A DNA stretch of 64,000 nt from Bicyclus anynana (Eukaryota; Arthropoda; Insecta; Lepidoptera; Nymphalidae). Below are positions 38,323-52,135 of the stretch, piece by piece (position 1 is the stretch's first letter; every line of letters starts with the position of its first letter). Under the pieces are notes generated by a model that saw nothing but the letters and a program-made list of their open reading frames with translations, was not told the origin of the DNA and made no database searches. A program made the position numbers and the translations under genes. The DNA lies in assembly GCF_947172395.1 (NCBI RefSeq), contig NC_069093.1, positions 13,489,561 to 13,553,560 of the forward strand. The letters are read 5' to 3'.

Positions 38323-38487
38323 AATTCATATTCGTCTCACTGCTGAGATCGAGTCTCCTCTCACAAGGTGAGAGGTGTTAGGCCAATAGTCCTCCACGCT
38401 GGCCCAATGCGAATTGGCAGACTTCACACACGCAGTGAATTAAGAAAAAAAAAGAAGGTTTCCTGACGATGTTTTCCTTCACTGTTC
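38323..38487 (-). mobile_element. SINE-2 fragment (head missing)
   Basis: The + strand shows CTCACTGCTGAGATCGAGTC, GTTAGGCCAATAGTCCTCCA and CAGACTTCACACACGCAG, ending TTTTCCTTCACTGTTCA. Confidence 0.85.
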
Positions 38488-38659
38488 ACTATTATAATAA
38501 TCATCAGAAATGCCTACTAATACTTAAATTAGCATAAAACAAAAATCCAAATACCTAATTATCCTATTACAATAAGATTCGCTCCTAAGGATTTCCGCCG
38601 CAGACGTTGTAAAAGGAAAAAAACCGCAACTGCATTGAAAGCTTTGTTTGGAAGACAAT

Positions 38660-38722
38660 GATCCTGGATAGGGCTGACGCCGCGATGTCGGCAGATAGCC
38701 GGTTCGAGTCCGGGCCACGCAA
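38660..38722 (+). repeat. tRNA-like B-box remnant (possible SINE head)
   Basis: AGCCGGTTCGAGTCCGGGCC resembles a T-arm with a B-box. No A-box at the right distance or acceptor stem is evident, so it is not called as a tRNA. Confidence 0.35.
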
Positions 38723-38925
38723 ATATTTCCGGCTAATTACCCACGCTAAGCGGCTGCACGGATTTTAAAGCCAAGACCTGAGATAAAATTTTAAACATAT
38801 AAATGAAGTTGCAAGTTTTTTATCTTCAGACTTTCATTCAGTTTGGTATGTTCTTTAAAATTTTGCTTAAATTTGGAAAAGAAAATTGTGTGTTAAATTG
38901 TGAATTAGGTATATATAAATTGTAG

Positions 38926-39265
38926 TTGAGGACGCTGCGCTCGAAATTTATGGACGAAAATGAATTTCGAGAAAGAGGTGAACCGCCGAATTCAACTCAG
39001 CTGAGCAGCATTCGGGAGACTTCACAATGTCTCTTCGTCTGGAATATCTCAGTGTCTGAAGACAAAAATCATCAAACAGTGCGTGTTTCCAGTGATGACC
39101 TATTCTTCCGAGGCTTGGTCGCTGATTATTTGCCTCTTTAGAAGGCTCAGAGTCAAACAGCGGGCGACGGAGGGAGCTATAGCTTGGAGTATCTCTGCGT
39201 GATCGAATCAGAAATGAAGAAATCCGCAGAAGAATCAAAGTCACCGACATAGCTCAACGAGTCTT
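38926..39265 (+). pseudogene. RTE-like reverse transcriptase pseudogene fragment, upstream of the C-terminus
   Basis: LKTKIIKQCVFPVMTYSSEA reads in one frame, then WSLIICLFRRLRVKQRA, the conserved 'QCVLPVMTYGAETW' region. After a one-base frameshift near 39180, a second frame gives LGVSLRDRIRNEEIRRR, then IKVTDIAQRV. It stops where the 33432 copy's sequence begins, so the two fragments together cover about 180 codons of one family. Confidence 0.8.
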
Positions 39266-39881
39266 GCTCAGTCTTTGTTATACTCGTACCTACCTGTGTA
39301 GGTATATTTTGGATGCCAAATGCATGAGCCCAAACTCAATGCGTCTATATTGTTTAGTTTAGAAATTCCTATGGCTATTTGCCTGTTACATCGTCAGACA
39401 ACCTGGTTGACTTTATTGGAGGTTTATATTGTATTATTGCATTGTCAAAGATGCTCAATAGCAAGCTTGAGTTTGCATCCAAGAAAACATCTTTAAAAGG
39501 TGGTGCTATTAGTGCTGGTAGCTTCCAACAGAGCTGGAAAAAAAAATGAATCTGTAACAACATTTGATTCAAACCATAAAATAACAATGTTTAAGAACAT
39601 TTAAGTCCCATTAAATGGTTGATAACTTTAATAATTTAAAAAAGGCTAATATGTCTCAAGGCAATTACCCTGTCTATATACCTATACCTATGTTTCTAGT
39701 TATTTTATATTGTAGTGAAATTCTAAGGACCTACAGATTTCAATAATGTTTATTAATATACAATAAGTATATTTTAAATGTAGAATATTTTAAAGTAATA
39801 TTAAATCTACGTACCTAAATATCTATAACTACATATTATAAAAATTAAAAAGAAAATATACCTACTAAATTTAAACTATAA

Positions 39882-39920
39882 TCCTGCAAATAAACAGATT
39901 TCATCAGTTTATTTGCAGGA
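39882..39920. repeat. Perfect 14-bp hairpin
   Basis: TCCTGCAAATAAAC (39882-39895) and GTTTATTTGCAGGA (39907-39920) are exact complements around an 11-nt loop, about 370 bases before ratchet point 2. Confidence 0.85.
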
Positions 39921-39947
39921 AAAAATTGTTATTAATTAATAATACCA

Positions 39948-39965
39948 GTCTGATTTTAGGTAAGT
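39948..39965 (+). promoter_or_regulatory. Weaker candidate recursive splice site at 39959/39960
   Basis: CAGTCTGATTTTAG/GTAAGT also joins an acceptor-like to a donor sequence. The pyrimidine tract is shorter and interrupted, and it lies only 332 bases before the stronger site, so it is probably a decoy or an alternative. Confidence 0.25.
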
Positions 39966-40251
39966 TTTAGCAAAAAGAAATAAAACGTTACGAGAAAAAG
40001 ACATATTGTCAACCAATAGCGGCTAAATTAAAAAAATACTCTTTCGTTCCATCGCAATGAAAAGACACCGTTATTTTCGTCATTAGTCCACAATATTATA
40101 CCATTTTCTCGTCTCGAAGTATGTCTTTTATGATAGACATACTAAAAAATATATAAGTTATCAACCATATATCCAACCATATAATATGTAACAAGATTTG
40201 TACAACAACAACGAATGTAATGTGTACATTTGAGTCAAACCGAGTCCGAAC

Positions 40252-40297
40252 TCCTAATCTTACTTTTAAAATATCCGTTTTTTGTTTTCAGGTAAGT
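40252..40297 (+). promoter_or_regulatory. Recursive splice site (ratchet point) 2 at 40291/40292
   Basis: CCGTTTTTTGTTTTCAG is followed directly by GTAAGTCTC, a textbook ratchet motif with a long T-rich tract. A consensus CTAAT branch element lies at 40254-40258, with its A 34 bases before the AG. The distance from ratchet point 1 is 13,918 bases, close to the first interval. Confidence 0.7.
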
Positions 40298-43100
40298 CTC
40301 AACATGAGCGTTATCGGCAATCGACTTGTATAAGCTGTAAGTGATGAACGGACCGCGATGTTTTGCAAATCTTTTTTTTTTACACTCAATGACAGGATCC
40401 GGTTTGGACTCCTGTTTATTTGCTCTTGTTATTGAACGTAATTACGTTATACATTCACAACACACGAGTTATTAGCGATTTGGAGTACGCGTTTATCTAC
40501 CTACACATCTATATTTTTTTATTTAATAATGTTGATGCAAATATTATTAGGATGAGTTTGCAAATCGCTGCTTGACATCTAATTAATGATACGTAAACAT
40601 GTAGGTTACTTTGAGCTGTTTTAATATGTTCTTAATACCCGATGAAGACTAGTCGTAAATTTTTTTCTTATTTTTTTTTTTAATACTGGGAGTGGTTATG
40701 AAAGGGTAATCTAAGTCGCGGGTATTGAATCTTAAGCCTCGCGTGAGCTAATGATGCTTCAATAGTAAAAAAAAATACTGAGAGAAATGCCTATAATTTT
40801 TACTCCTCAATTATTGAGCCCTAAACTGCGTGTTTTATTTTTTAATGCAGAATTGGAAAAAAATATAATATGTCTTCTTTTTTAATTCGTACCTACTAAA
40901 AATGTAGTAAAACAATAAAAGAATGTACAGACGACTTTATTTATGAGTCCTAATTATGACATCCATCAGAGGACGTGCATCGACATAGAATGATGATGAA
41001 AAAATTGTCCTACGTCCTATTATGTTGACTAAATAAGGTTTCATAGAGAAAACCTAATACGCATGTAATTAAGACAATGGACCTAACAAGATAATCGCTT
41101 ATCCCTTGCGGCCATTTGTTTCGTCAGTGCCTCACGTCATACCTAATTGCAGTAGATTGTTCCAACATATTAACGCTGACCGGTGCTGCCCCGAGACGCC
41201 GTGCCATCTGTTACAATCGCCAATTAAACCTGATCCACCCTGCCTCCCTGATTTCACATAAATCAATACTATACCAGGAAACACAAATGGGAGTTGGGAG
41301 CTCATGATAAATGGCCGAATATGAGAATGGCTAACAATGAATTTTGCTTTACAAAACAAAGATGTTCTTGTTTTAGATAGATGGTTAATATTGTATAATG
41401 CTTTCAGATAAGCATTGTTCTAAATTTTGAACGTTTGTTTTATATTGCATTTGTATTTGTATAAATGTCTATAATTCATGTAGGTTATTACGAAGTAACG
41501 AGGTTGTCAAGCGATTGTTTTCACCTATCAGATGATTTCAAAAACAGGTTGCGTATCCAAAGAAAGGACGTCATAAAAGATCTCTGAATCTATTTCCGGT
41601 TCAGCAAGTTGTATCATAAAAAGGTTTAATTTAGCAAACAGTTCATACAGCAACCAGAATAAAACTACTGTACTAAATAACGCTACTGTGAACTGTATTA
41701 AAATCATTGCACGTAGTTTTTTTTTAAATAAACACGACCATTTATTTAATGGGTACAGATTATAAAGAGGCACTCTTAACTCGTTATGGTTCATAAATAT
41801 ACAACAGACTGAATGTCAATGTAATGCTAGAAAAGTACGTGAGGCGCCGATACACCCTGTCTAGACGGGTCTGTACATCCACCTTAACAAGACCTGTTTA
41901 TCCTGATCGATTAGACCTGATATCCTGATAGATGGAAGCGGATCCAAAAAGTAAAGGACAATAGTAGAACAAAGTTTAGTATGTCAAAGTAAAGGATTAC
42001 AAATTCTGTAGTCGAATTAAAAGGTATAACCTTTTTTGTACAAAACTTTTTAATTAATTACTCTCAAAAATTAAATGATTGGTAAAACGTTTACTACTAA
42101 TTTGAGTTCTTTCTACTACTTGAGTTCTTTAAACTACGCGGGTGAAACCGCGAGACGTCGGCTAGTGTTTATGTATAATTCTTTTAGCACGCTTTGAATT
42201 AGTAAATGTGTTGTTTTTAAAAATACGTCCACTCTCCTCCACCATAATATTCCGAATACCTAATTAATTATCTTAACGATATAAACATTCACGTAGTGTG
42301 TAAGAATATTTATTACAATTACCAACTTTATTGTTAACATAACGTTTAACATTTCCAATTTTATTGTTCAGTTAATTGTTGAAATAATTTTGAACGTGAA
42401 ATTCTTCTGAGGTCAATTTAATTTAACCTCTTTCTCTTTTTGGTATGACTTTCCAAAAACTCACATGTTATTAATTGATACCAGAATGTAATTTTTAAAA
42501 GATATTCTTCATCATACCGTATACGTATATACTTTTAACAAAATGACGCAGAAAACTGCAATTCCGTCATAGTATATAATAATAAAATGACACAGCTTTC
42601 TGTTGGTATATTTTTATACTCCAAAATTAGATTCAGAATCTAATTGCCTTGCAATTGCCATTTACCCCTCATGTATGGTTGCGTTGCAAAGTTCTCTTTA
42701 TCTTCGCGAACGTAATTTATATCTTTATGCTAATGATAACTAGGTTGAAATTTGCATGAGAAATTGTTTTGCGGCTGCGTCACAGATTATGCAGATTCAT
42801 AACGGTGCTTGTAAACGTCTGAACCGAGTATGGAGAGCACGTGACGTGCGATTTGTTGCACTTTATCTTGATTTCCTTTTATTGTTGTTTTAAAAGCTTT
42901 TATTTTATTTGAGCACAGATCTCCACAGATAAACAACGGAACTGCTTCATTTTTTAGCTTTTGTACCACAACAATATTGAATGCGCACTTTTTGGTTATA
43001 TTTTCTTCAATCTAAGCTACGGTATCTGATAGCATAACTTAGTATATTTAATATATTATTATGGCTATTATTGTCAATACTATTTAAAGTTCGGGTAGCA
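40298..43100. other. Intron DNA after ratchet point 2, no gene
   Basis: A possible RTE-like 3' remnant with a short GATGATG tail lies at about 40970-41001. A CGCGGGTGAAACCGCGAGAC word at 42137-42156 is the complement of a subtype-b TAGAT-end repeat start. Nothing else was recognised. Confidence 0.35.
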
Positions 43101-43356
43101 TATCATTATTATCATCATCATAAACTCGGTTGGCTCACTATTTTGCACAAATCATCTCTCAGAATGGCAACGGTTAGGCCTTAGTTCACCATACAGGCCC
43201 AATGTATATTGGCAGACTTCACACACGTAGAGAATTAAGAAAATTCTCAAGAATGCAGGTTTTTTCACAATGTTTTACCTTTAATACCTTGATATTTGAT
43301 TTCTTAAAATGCACATAACTGAATAGCTGCAGGTACATGCTGTAGACCAGATTCAA
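43101..43356 (-). mobile_element. SINE-2, strongly diverged
   Basis: The tail complement ATCATTATTATCATCATCAT is followed by TTGGCAGACTTCACACACG, AATTAAGAAAATTCTCAAG and TTGATTTCTTAAAATGCAC. The tRNA-like head is barely visible. Confidence 0.7.
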
Positions 43357-45146
43357 AAATTCGTATAGAAAATACTACTTAAATTATCCGTATAAAAAGA
43401 CTTTGTTTTAACAAAATGAAGAAATACTAAACAAAATCAAAACACCCATTAACAATATTTTTTTAAAGAAAATATTATGTAGGTACATAGTACGTTTTGG
43501 AAAAGTAATATATCATGTCTCGGATAACCTGTACTAAAAATATTACAATAATTTATAATTACCTTATCGCTTTGTGTAAAATTCCTGCAACTTAGCAGCG
43601 TCATCAAAACCATCTGAACTAGTTAATCCTAACTGAAAGCGTCTTATAAATCTTTATCGTCATTATATCTGTGTGGCAAAAACTTAAGAGTTTATTTATG
43701 GTCGATGGAGTTCTCGATGTGATGTTATCTGCTTATTAAGACATTATGTTTTTTTTTCATTTAATCCATTGCAATGCTTGTTTTTTCTATCGGATACCTG
43801 TTTTATACCATATACATACGGCTCTAATTTTAATCTTACATTTAAAAGGTATAATTTAGCTTTAATCTGTATAAGCTCAAATTAAAAGCTAAAGATTTTT
43901 AAATAACATGGCTTAACACCTTACTCTACAGTTGTAAGAATAAGAAATAGAATTTAAAAATCTCAAATAACAAAATGATTTTAAAGCAAACACACTTCAG
44001 AGAGAGTTAAAATAAATTTCTTTCTGTTTATTATAAATAGAAGTTAAGATCTCGTTTAGAAAGACGTATGCTTGTTCAAATATTTGCCAAGTAAACATTG
44101 GCCGTGCCTTGTGAAGGCTAGAGATGGAAACTTCTAAACAGGATTGCGAATCACGTCTTATTTTCTTGCCGGTGCGAAACTCGATCTTCGCATTTCTTAG
44201 AACGAGCTCTTAAATCGGTGCCTTTGTTTTTCCTTCGCCGGCATCATACGCGGTGCATGCATTTAAGGCATCTTCAATTGAAGTATGCTGTCCTTGGTTT
44301 TTTGAATTCGGGTCGTTGCCCAATATCGGTCTGTTCACCTTTTGTACTTGATCCTTCTTCGATATTTTGGAATGGAATTTTAATATTCTCGCATTTCACT
44401 ACAATGATTAAGAAAATGCCTACGCATAATGATATAAGTCTTAAGAATCCTATCACAAGTAATAATAATACCTACAAATTTTTCGGTTATTTGTATTACT
44501 TTTATTAGGAGCCATGTAATTAATCGTAGCATACATCCAATTAATATTTGGATTTAATTATGATTTAATCGTTACGCTAATTATAATTTAAATAGCAACA
44601 ACTTTTAATTACCATTAGATCTGATTTACATTTTTTATGACCGAACTCTTTCACATATGAGTATGCGCGTACGTCAAATAAAATGAATTCTAGTTCGGCT
44701 TCTCGTTTGACTTCGACAGTTCATTCATCATTGCCCCGATATATTTGTCTAGTAGCCAATGTAAATTAGCCGATATATTTTTTTCTGCCAGCACATTTTG
44801 TTTCAACTATTTTATCTACGATCTTTGTTTGATTATCGTTTCCATATCGAAACCCATGACGCCTTTAATAATGATTTGATTAATTGTTGCACCACATTTC
44901 TCGATTGGTCGAGCACCATTTACATTTTTTTTGTTTGTTTTATTGTGACAGAAGGCTTTTATGTTATAAATTTATTTGCAGTTACGTTATGACAAGTTAA
45001 AAATGTAAATAGTTTTGAAAGCGATTAATTTTAAATTTAAAAATTTATTCATAGTGGGAGTTTATTACATTCTAAATATATTTTAACTATCTCATATTTT
45101 ATAGTATACCTTTAAATTTAACATATCTTATGTTAAATTGTATATC
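43357..45146. other. Intron DNA, nothing recognised
   Basis: Open frames at 44218-44508 (+) and 44274-44456 (-) overlap and have no recognised domain. Confidence 0.4.
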
Positions 45147-45353
45147 GTCGTTATCAACCCATATTCGGCTGACTGCTGAGCTCGAGTCTCCTCTCAGAAT
45201 GAGAGGGGTTAGGCCAATAGTCCACCACGCTGGCCCAATGCGGATTGGCAAACTTCACACACGCAGAGAATTAAGAAAATTCTCAGGTATGCAGGTTTCC
45301 TCACGATGTTTTCCTTCACCGTTTGAGACACGTGATATTTAATTTCTTAAATT
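45147..45353 (-). mobile_element. SINE-2 (3' two thirds)
   Basis: It runs from CCATATTCGGCTGACTGCTG through GAGGGGTTAGGCCAATAGTC to CACGTGATATTTAATTTCTT. The tRNA-like head is absent. Confidence 0.88.
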
Positions 45354-48300
45354 GTATATATGTATATTGTAATATTGTATACATAAGTTCTTATCTTTCA
45401 TTATGTTATGTTGGAATGCGCACAGATTTTGCATATAAGATCGAACTTCAAATTATTCGCTCAATATATTCATAAATCATCTTTGAATACCACCAAAATA
45501 CATTTTGTATTCAATGTTGACAGTGCTATCTTGTGCTCTGACTTGCAAAGCAATTATACTATGTGCTATTTAGCGTCTGATACCATTCTAGTACCGACGT
45601 ATTGAAGTTATATCGGAGTCTCAGATCATTGAATTATCTCGAATATTGAACAATACTGAAAGGTAGAGTAAATATATAACCAATCAATCAATCAATTAAC
45701 ATAAATATATAACAGATAAAATGTTATGTTAATTAATAATCTGTTACAAAAAATTAAATGTCTCTATATATAATTACCTAAGCTACTAGACTAATTTAGA
45801 TATTTGGGTTGGTCGTCGGCTTAAAACACAATTGTACCCGATGATCAAGTTTTCATGTCTTGAAAAGTCCTTTTAACCAATCATCAAGTAGCAGGTGTAA
45901 TTAAGTAAACATAAAGAAGATAGGAGATCAAGTTTTATCAACTGGTAACCTGGTTACCATAAATAACTAATCTTAAATATCAATCTAGTGAAACTTTGTC
46001 TTTACTTTAATTTATTATGTCCATATTTACATTTGAAAAAGTATATTTTTAGAATCAATAAAATTTATCATTAGTGTTATTCATATTGATTTAGTATAAA
46101 TTACGGCTAAAACTCACGTGATACAACGGAGTATGACTAGTTTCGAACCCATACGGGGCCCTTAATCATAAGCTGGTTCTTGCAACGTTGATGTAAGTCG
46201 TTGATTCTTGATGATGTCACTGGATTTTTGCCGTGTTTTATAATAAATAAATATAAAAAGTAAATTTATTAAAAAGGTTGTTTCTAGCAAAAAGGCTAAA
46301 TGCACATTAAGGCAAAGTTCAGTTTCATTCGCTCCGTAGCTCACGTAATCTTCTAGCCGAGAGATAACCACAGTAGTCATTAAGACCTTAATGTGGAGGC
46401 GGCATATGCGACACGGAACATTAGTTGAGCCCGGTTTTAACAAGAATTAGTGAAATGTAAATGAAGATTGGGTAGGTAATGTTATAAAAATTAAAAGAGT
46501 ATCCATTTTGCAAATTAAAAATGAAGTACGTTTAAAACATTGAAAAATGATGTCACCTGAATGAATATTATAAAAAATAAAATTAATATTATTAATATAG
46601 AGCAATAGTAGGTAGGTATAATACACAAATGAGCTTGGGATACCAAAAAAGAAAAAGGATTCCAAACAGGTGAAATGTGTCCATTGAGGAAAAGATAAAG
46701 CAAAATGTTCATGACTCACTTCCCAATAATGTCCGGTCCTCAGTCGGGGTCTGACAAAAAAAGAAAAGTATGTCATCTACTTAAAGCAAACAGTTTATAG
46801 AGTTTCTGAGAATGTTAGAAAAGATTAATATTTGCACATTACACTTGTATGTAACATAGTTAAATTTCCTTTTTAAGCATCGTCTTTGTTGATTGGACGA
46901 ATGAGAATTTATAACTTTAATGATGACAATTATCAAGATTCTATTAAGATAGTTTTTAATATAATTTACAAATGCCTGTTTTTTAAACATTCATTTTGTT
47001 GAGGAAACATTTCATTTAAATCATCACCTATAATTACTTATAGATTTTATATATTCTTTATATAAACTTTGTTTGAATTTGATTTAAGTTATCTTGCTAG
47101 TAGAAGAATGTTGTGACTGCCAAAGCTAAATGAACAATTAGGCTAAATAAATTTGAATTGTTATCTGCTAGTATCATTTCAGCGACTGTTGAAAACTAAT
47201 TTATTTAGACAATTAAGACATTTATTAGCTATTGTTTGTTGCTTTGTATACAGTCATTCCGGTTTTGGGTTTCGTGTCTATGGTTCTTGTGTTTAAATTT
47301 CATATAATTATAATATAGAAGATATTGAAGTTCTGTTCTCTGTAATATAGTGAATCTAAACAAAATATATTTAAAGAAATTAAATAATAAAATTTGCATT
47401 TTCATTCTTTAATTAAATTATTCTTAAATGATTCATAGATGATATAGAAGTAACGTCAAATTATTTAACTATACTGAATTTGTTTACACTTTAATTATTT
47501 TCTTGTTTAAATCTTATTTCATATACAAAAATATTAAGCCATATTTCATTTCGTACCTCAACAATTTCGTTTTATTAAGTTGATTTTGGAGCGTGTATTT
47601 GATGCACAAAATTGTAACACCTACGAAAATGGGACGTCCTGTGGTCATCTCCCGTCGACTCGATAACAGAGAGTTATGATATTATGAAGTATATGAAGTA
47701 GGAAACCTTGCACAAGAGGATATTAAAGTAAAGGAATTTAACCCATTGGAATTATAATGTTAATTACAGACTTGCGATATATTATGTCTCAAGCATAGGG
47801 CTTGTAGAGAACTTAAGACTGTAGGAACACATAATACAACGCTATCATAGAGGTAGAAAATATATGATAAGAGTGTGTAGAGTTAAAAGCTTGACTCTCC
47901 AGGTGATCTTATTAAGTTATGACTTTTGTATAATGCAAGTAATACGCATTCGTATTGACCTTACTTTACATGAATATGGTTTTGGTGAAATGTTTGAGAT
48001 TATTTTAATAGTAGAGGAGCCGAAGAGGGGATTTTTGCAGTTACTCGAGCGCGGCAGATAAGCATAAGGGACTATACCTTACACTTTGTCGAGTACCTCC
48101 ACCGAGAATGAGCCCTTAATATTGGTGGGTACGTTTAGGGTAACCAAAAAAAAAACTAACTTCATAAATATTCAACCAGCACGTCAGATTAAGATAAGGT
48201 AGGTGAGTTGATAGCTAAAAACTGCACATTTCGAAATATAATATAATTTACTATTCTTTGTGCTATTGTTTCATTTAAATTTTAAGTTTGTTGCTTATAT

Positions 48301-51300
48301 TACATCTATATGTAAATGTAATTCTTTAGATAAAGGTCATAAAACCGTCCTGGAACTGTATTCGGGAAAAATAACAGAACAAGTGGCATTAGGATATGAT
48401 AATTTACATTTCCTTCCCGAGTCCCAAACTTTCTCGGTGAAATAAAGAATATCTTTTACCAAACAACAAAGTTCCTCAAGCGGCGAGGATTAAAGTGAGA
48501 GCAAACATTTACCATTTCCTAGAAGATAAAAACCATAAACTCCATCGTTAAGATAAGGAGTGTTAATTTCATAAGCTATTAAGCGGTGCTGCTGATATAA
48601 TGAACTAGTAAGATCTTTATCTGGTAAAAGAAAGCAAGTTGTTTCATTATCGTGATTAATTAAATTAAAAATTACAATTCAATGATTTATAGCTGTTTCA
48701 GGCACGTGGTTTATTCCATTTTTTATAGTTCTGAAGTAACTATTCTATAGGTCACTTAATTTTATTCCAGAAATATTATCTAGATTAACAAATAGAAATA
48801 TTTAGATTAGTTTTTAATAAATTACCAAACAAATATATTTCAAATGTTTTATATTTCAGTCAAATAGTAAATCACTACCAAAATTAAGAGCGTAAAATTA
48901 TTCAATTAGTCAGATTTTAATTCGAGTAATAAAATTTTAGTGAATATTTTTTACGATTGAATGCATTTTCACTTTCTTTTTAAAATATAAGATCTAAAAT
49001 AAAAGTTCCCATAAATTTGATTTTGAATTTACAGCCTCTAAGAGTAATTAAGATATGTACTACTAAATTATTTATGAATCAAGAAGTGGACCTCGATCAG
49101 TTTAACTGTATGCATAATTTCAAATTTATTTTATTCACTTCTTAATCGCATTTTACCAATAAAGAGTGGAAGATGGTGTCAAAACTATGAAATTGTAAAA
49201 ATTGTAATTTAAATCTGGGTTTTTATAGGTGTTTTTTTACTTTATTACTTCGTATTTTATGCAATGTTTTCTTAATGCGTCTCTAATTATTAGTTAAACC
49301 ATAGTTTGTTGTACTTAATTAGAGTTTTCTAATCTTGCAAAACGGAATAAAATATACATTCATCATCATCATTTAAAATTTGTCAACATTTAAACTCAGT
49401 TTACCAGAGTGAAATATATTTTTAATTGGACATACATTCCAAATCTTTATACAAGAAACTAGCTGTGTGAAAATGTTATACATCACAGGAAGAATTTCTT
49501 TAGAAAGTTCTCTACGTTTACCTTTAAATTGAGCCTATTCATGGATATAAAAATCCTCAAACCGTATACTCGCTTGTACAGTTATATCAAAATGGTTTCC
49601 CATTGTACCGCTACTATTATTGATATGGCCACGTTTTAAATTAACGGCTCTGCCTAGCCAGAGCTGACCACTTAAATTAAGCCCCCGCGGCGATGGATTT
49701 GTCGAGTGCTACTAACAAAAAGAATACCATTTAATTGACAGTTATGACTTTCAGATAATCTATCGGACTATCAATTTTAGTGATTTAACTATCCGTCTAA
49801 CGAGGGTCCTGGTACGATTCAATTATAATTTTTCCGTATGTTACATCGGATGTAGTGTCAGCATGAGGTATATGCATTAGATAGGATGTGTTCGTATGAA
49901 CGGCTGTTCATGGAATGAGAGAGAAAGCTGAAAGCTATACATCTATTTTGGTATTTTTCTGTCTCATGAAATCTCGTGTTTGCGTTTCATTACATATTCT
50001 AAGTTATAGAATGAGTTGATGAATAATTTAGCATTTGTTTCTCAGTGCTAAGCATCAGCTAGTTTTGCATCAAGCCCCCAGAGATTTCTACATGACTGAC
50101 AGTCTGACTGCTGTTATTACAATCCAAATAAAACACAAATTCCTAATGAAATATCTAATTTTGTCTCGATATCTTGTCGCAGATCCTGTCTACAGTCTTT
50201 GTTCCTAATTATAGTATTTTTTTGTAATGTATGTGTTGATATTTCTTTTAACTTTGATCTAGAACATATTACAATAATATGAATTTTAAAAAAAACAATG
50301 ATAAAAAAGATACGTTGAATTGATAGATCAGTACTCTCAATAAAATACCACCTACTCGATTTTGAAGTCCCTTTTCCTTCCATTTTATTTGCCTTGTCAA
50401 AGAACCCAATTTCGACTCGATATTTATAGTTAACTTTATAGTAATAAAAAGATACAATTCTAAGAATAAAATTAAAAATATGATTTGAGATTACATTTCG
50501 ATTCCAATAAATAGAATGTGAATTGGATTTCAAATAGGGACCAGCTCGAGGCAGTGTGGGCGTAGGTTGGACTTCATATTTTTATATCATGTTGTTTTTG
50601 ATGTTTCGCTAATTATACGTCCTTTATACCATCGCGCTCGTCTGTTCTTCATACACTTTTACACTCTTTAAATAACAGTTAAGCTTGTAAAACATCACCA
50701 TTACATAGAGTATACAAATTCTATAGTAATATATAAACTTACGTTGATGATGTCAATCACTTAGTAAAACGATGCTTACTCTTTTTTCGTAGAGTTTGAC
50801 AGTCTAATTTGATTTGATAGAGAAGAAAGTTATAATTAATAATCTATTTTGCTTTATGCGACCCAGTAAGGTTTCTGCCAGTCGGCATTAGTCCAACATC
50901 TTTAACATCATCATATTTCTTACAATGTACACAAAATTTGAATTAACTGTTAATATTTCACAGGCGAATGTAACTATATTAGTAAATAAAATATCTTAGT
51001 AATGCAATAGTAGAATTTCATATAATATTTAACTCCAAATTAACGGGCACACAACAACTAAAAATTAAGATGTTTCACGCACACATGTGATGCGTTGTGA
51101 TTGGCTCTTTCTATGATAACATGGTAACAATTACTATCATGAGAAACAAGCAAATTACATGTAACAAGTTCTTTTGCAACTGCTAATAAGTAGGTAGGTA
51201 TTCGCATAATTTGCGTGTAAAACCTAAAGTACATTGCAGTGCGAAATCTAATCGACTTCGCTTTTCGAAACGAGATGTGTTTACAGTTTTATGATTTTCT

Positions 51301-52135
51301 TACTTAACTTTATAGGTCTGCTGGAATTTTCCATTTTACTATCCAGAAACGTCTTAGCATTTCCTTAATAAGATGTAGTGAAGGACTTTAATAGTATTTG
51401 GATTGTTTACCTAAGTAGAGTAAAATTATGCTGGTATTCTACTTAGGTAGGCATACTTAATAGATAGATTAATGTCACTCACACTTTTCGCTATATACTA
51501 TTTTAATGAAAATAGCTATAAAACTTATGTACTATCATCATAATTTAAAACATACTTATTTTTTTTTTAAAGGGTTGTTTTCTAATATATCAGTTAAATG
51601 ATTAATGCTTTTATGGCTTGTTAGCCGCTAAACTGATGTGGACATAATTTGGCATAAAAATGAAAATTTGGCAAATTAAGAAGCATCGTTAGGTAAGCAT
51701 TTTTTACTCTAATTCGTTTCACCTTCCTACCGAGACAATTTTAATATTCACACTTAATTCTAAGTTTCAATCATAGTTCATAGCGAATTTGTTTTTTTTT
51801 AAATTCACATTTAATTGCTATGAGCGAGCACGTCCGATACGCCGCCGGCATACATTACTCACTCGTGAGCACAACTTGATCATAAAATATCCGCTAGACT
51901 CCTGCTATTATAAAATAATAAAACTATTAATAGCAAGGAGTATATTACAGTTGAAACTGCACCGGGGTTTTCTATTACGAATTAATAAATTTATAACTTT
52001 ATCTTCGAATAGATTTTGCTCTAGCGTTAGAATACGTGTAGATTTTAGAAACGTTTGTAGATCTCGTTATTATCATTTCCGATTTTACTGAAAACTTGGT
52101 TTTCAAAATATCTCTTACCAGCTCATGGCCGTGAA
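45354..52135. other. Long AT-rich intron stretch, few features
   Basis: No coding exon or clear mobile element was seen apart from the possible repeat at 46085-46440. The longest open frame, 138 codons at 50117-50533 (-), is AT-driven and has no domain. A few degenerate retroelement-like words near 47090-47165 are not strong enough to call. Confidence 0.4.
46085..46440 (-). repeat. Possible interspersed repeat, unclassified
   Basis: A 93-codon minus-strand frame (46162-46443) and the GC-balanced block around AAGCTGGTTCTTGCAACG and CCATACGGGGCCCTTAATC have the look of an old mobile element. I could not match it to a family or to another copy here. Confidence 0.25.

Noticed and set aside
46447..46776. 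109-codon minus-strand frame, Phe/Tyr/Leu-rich, as a membrane protein
   Set aside because: Composition is what AT-rich DNA yields in this frame; a second frame in the same stretch is also open and no signal or family is evident.
50117..50533. 138-codon minus-strand open frame as a gene
   Set aside because: Strongly AT-driven composition, no recognisable domain, and no splice or start context; a few frames of this size are expected by chance in 64 kb of AT-rich DNA.
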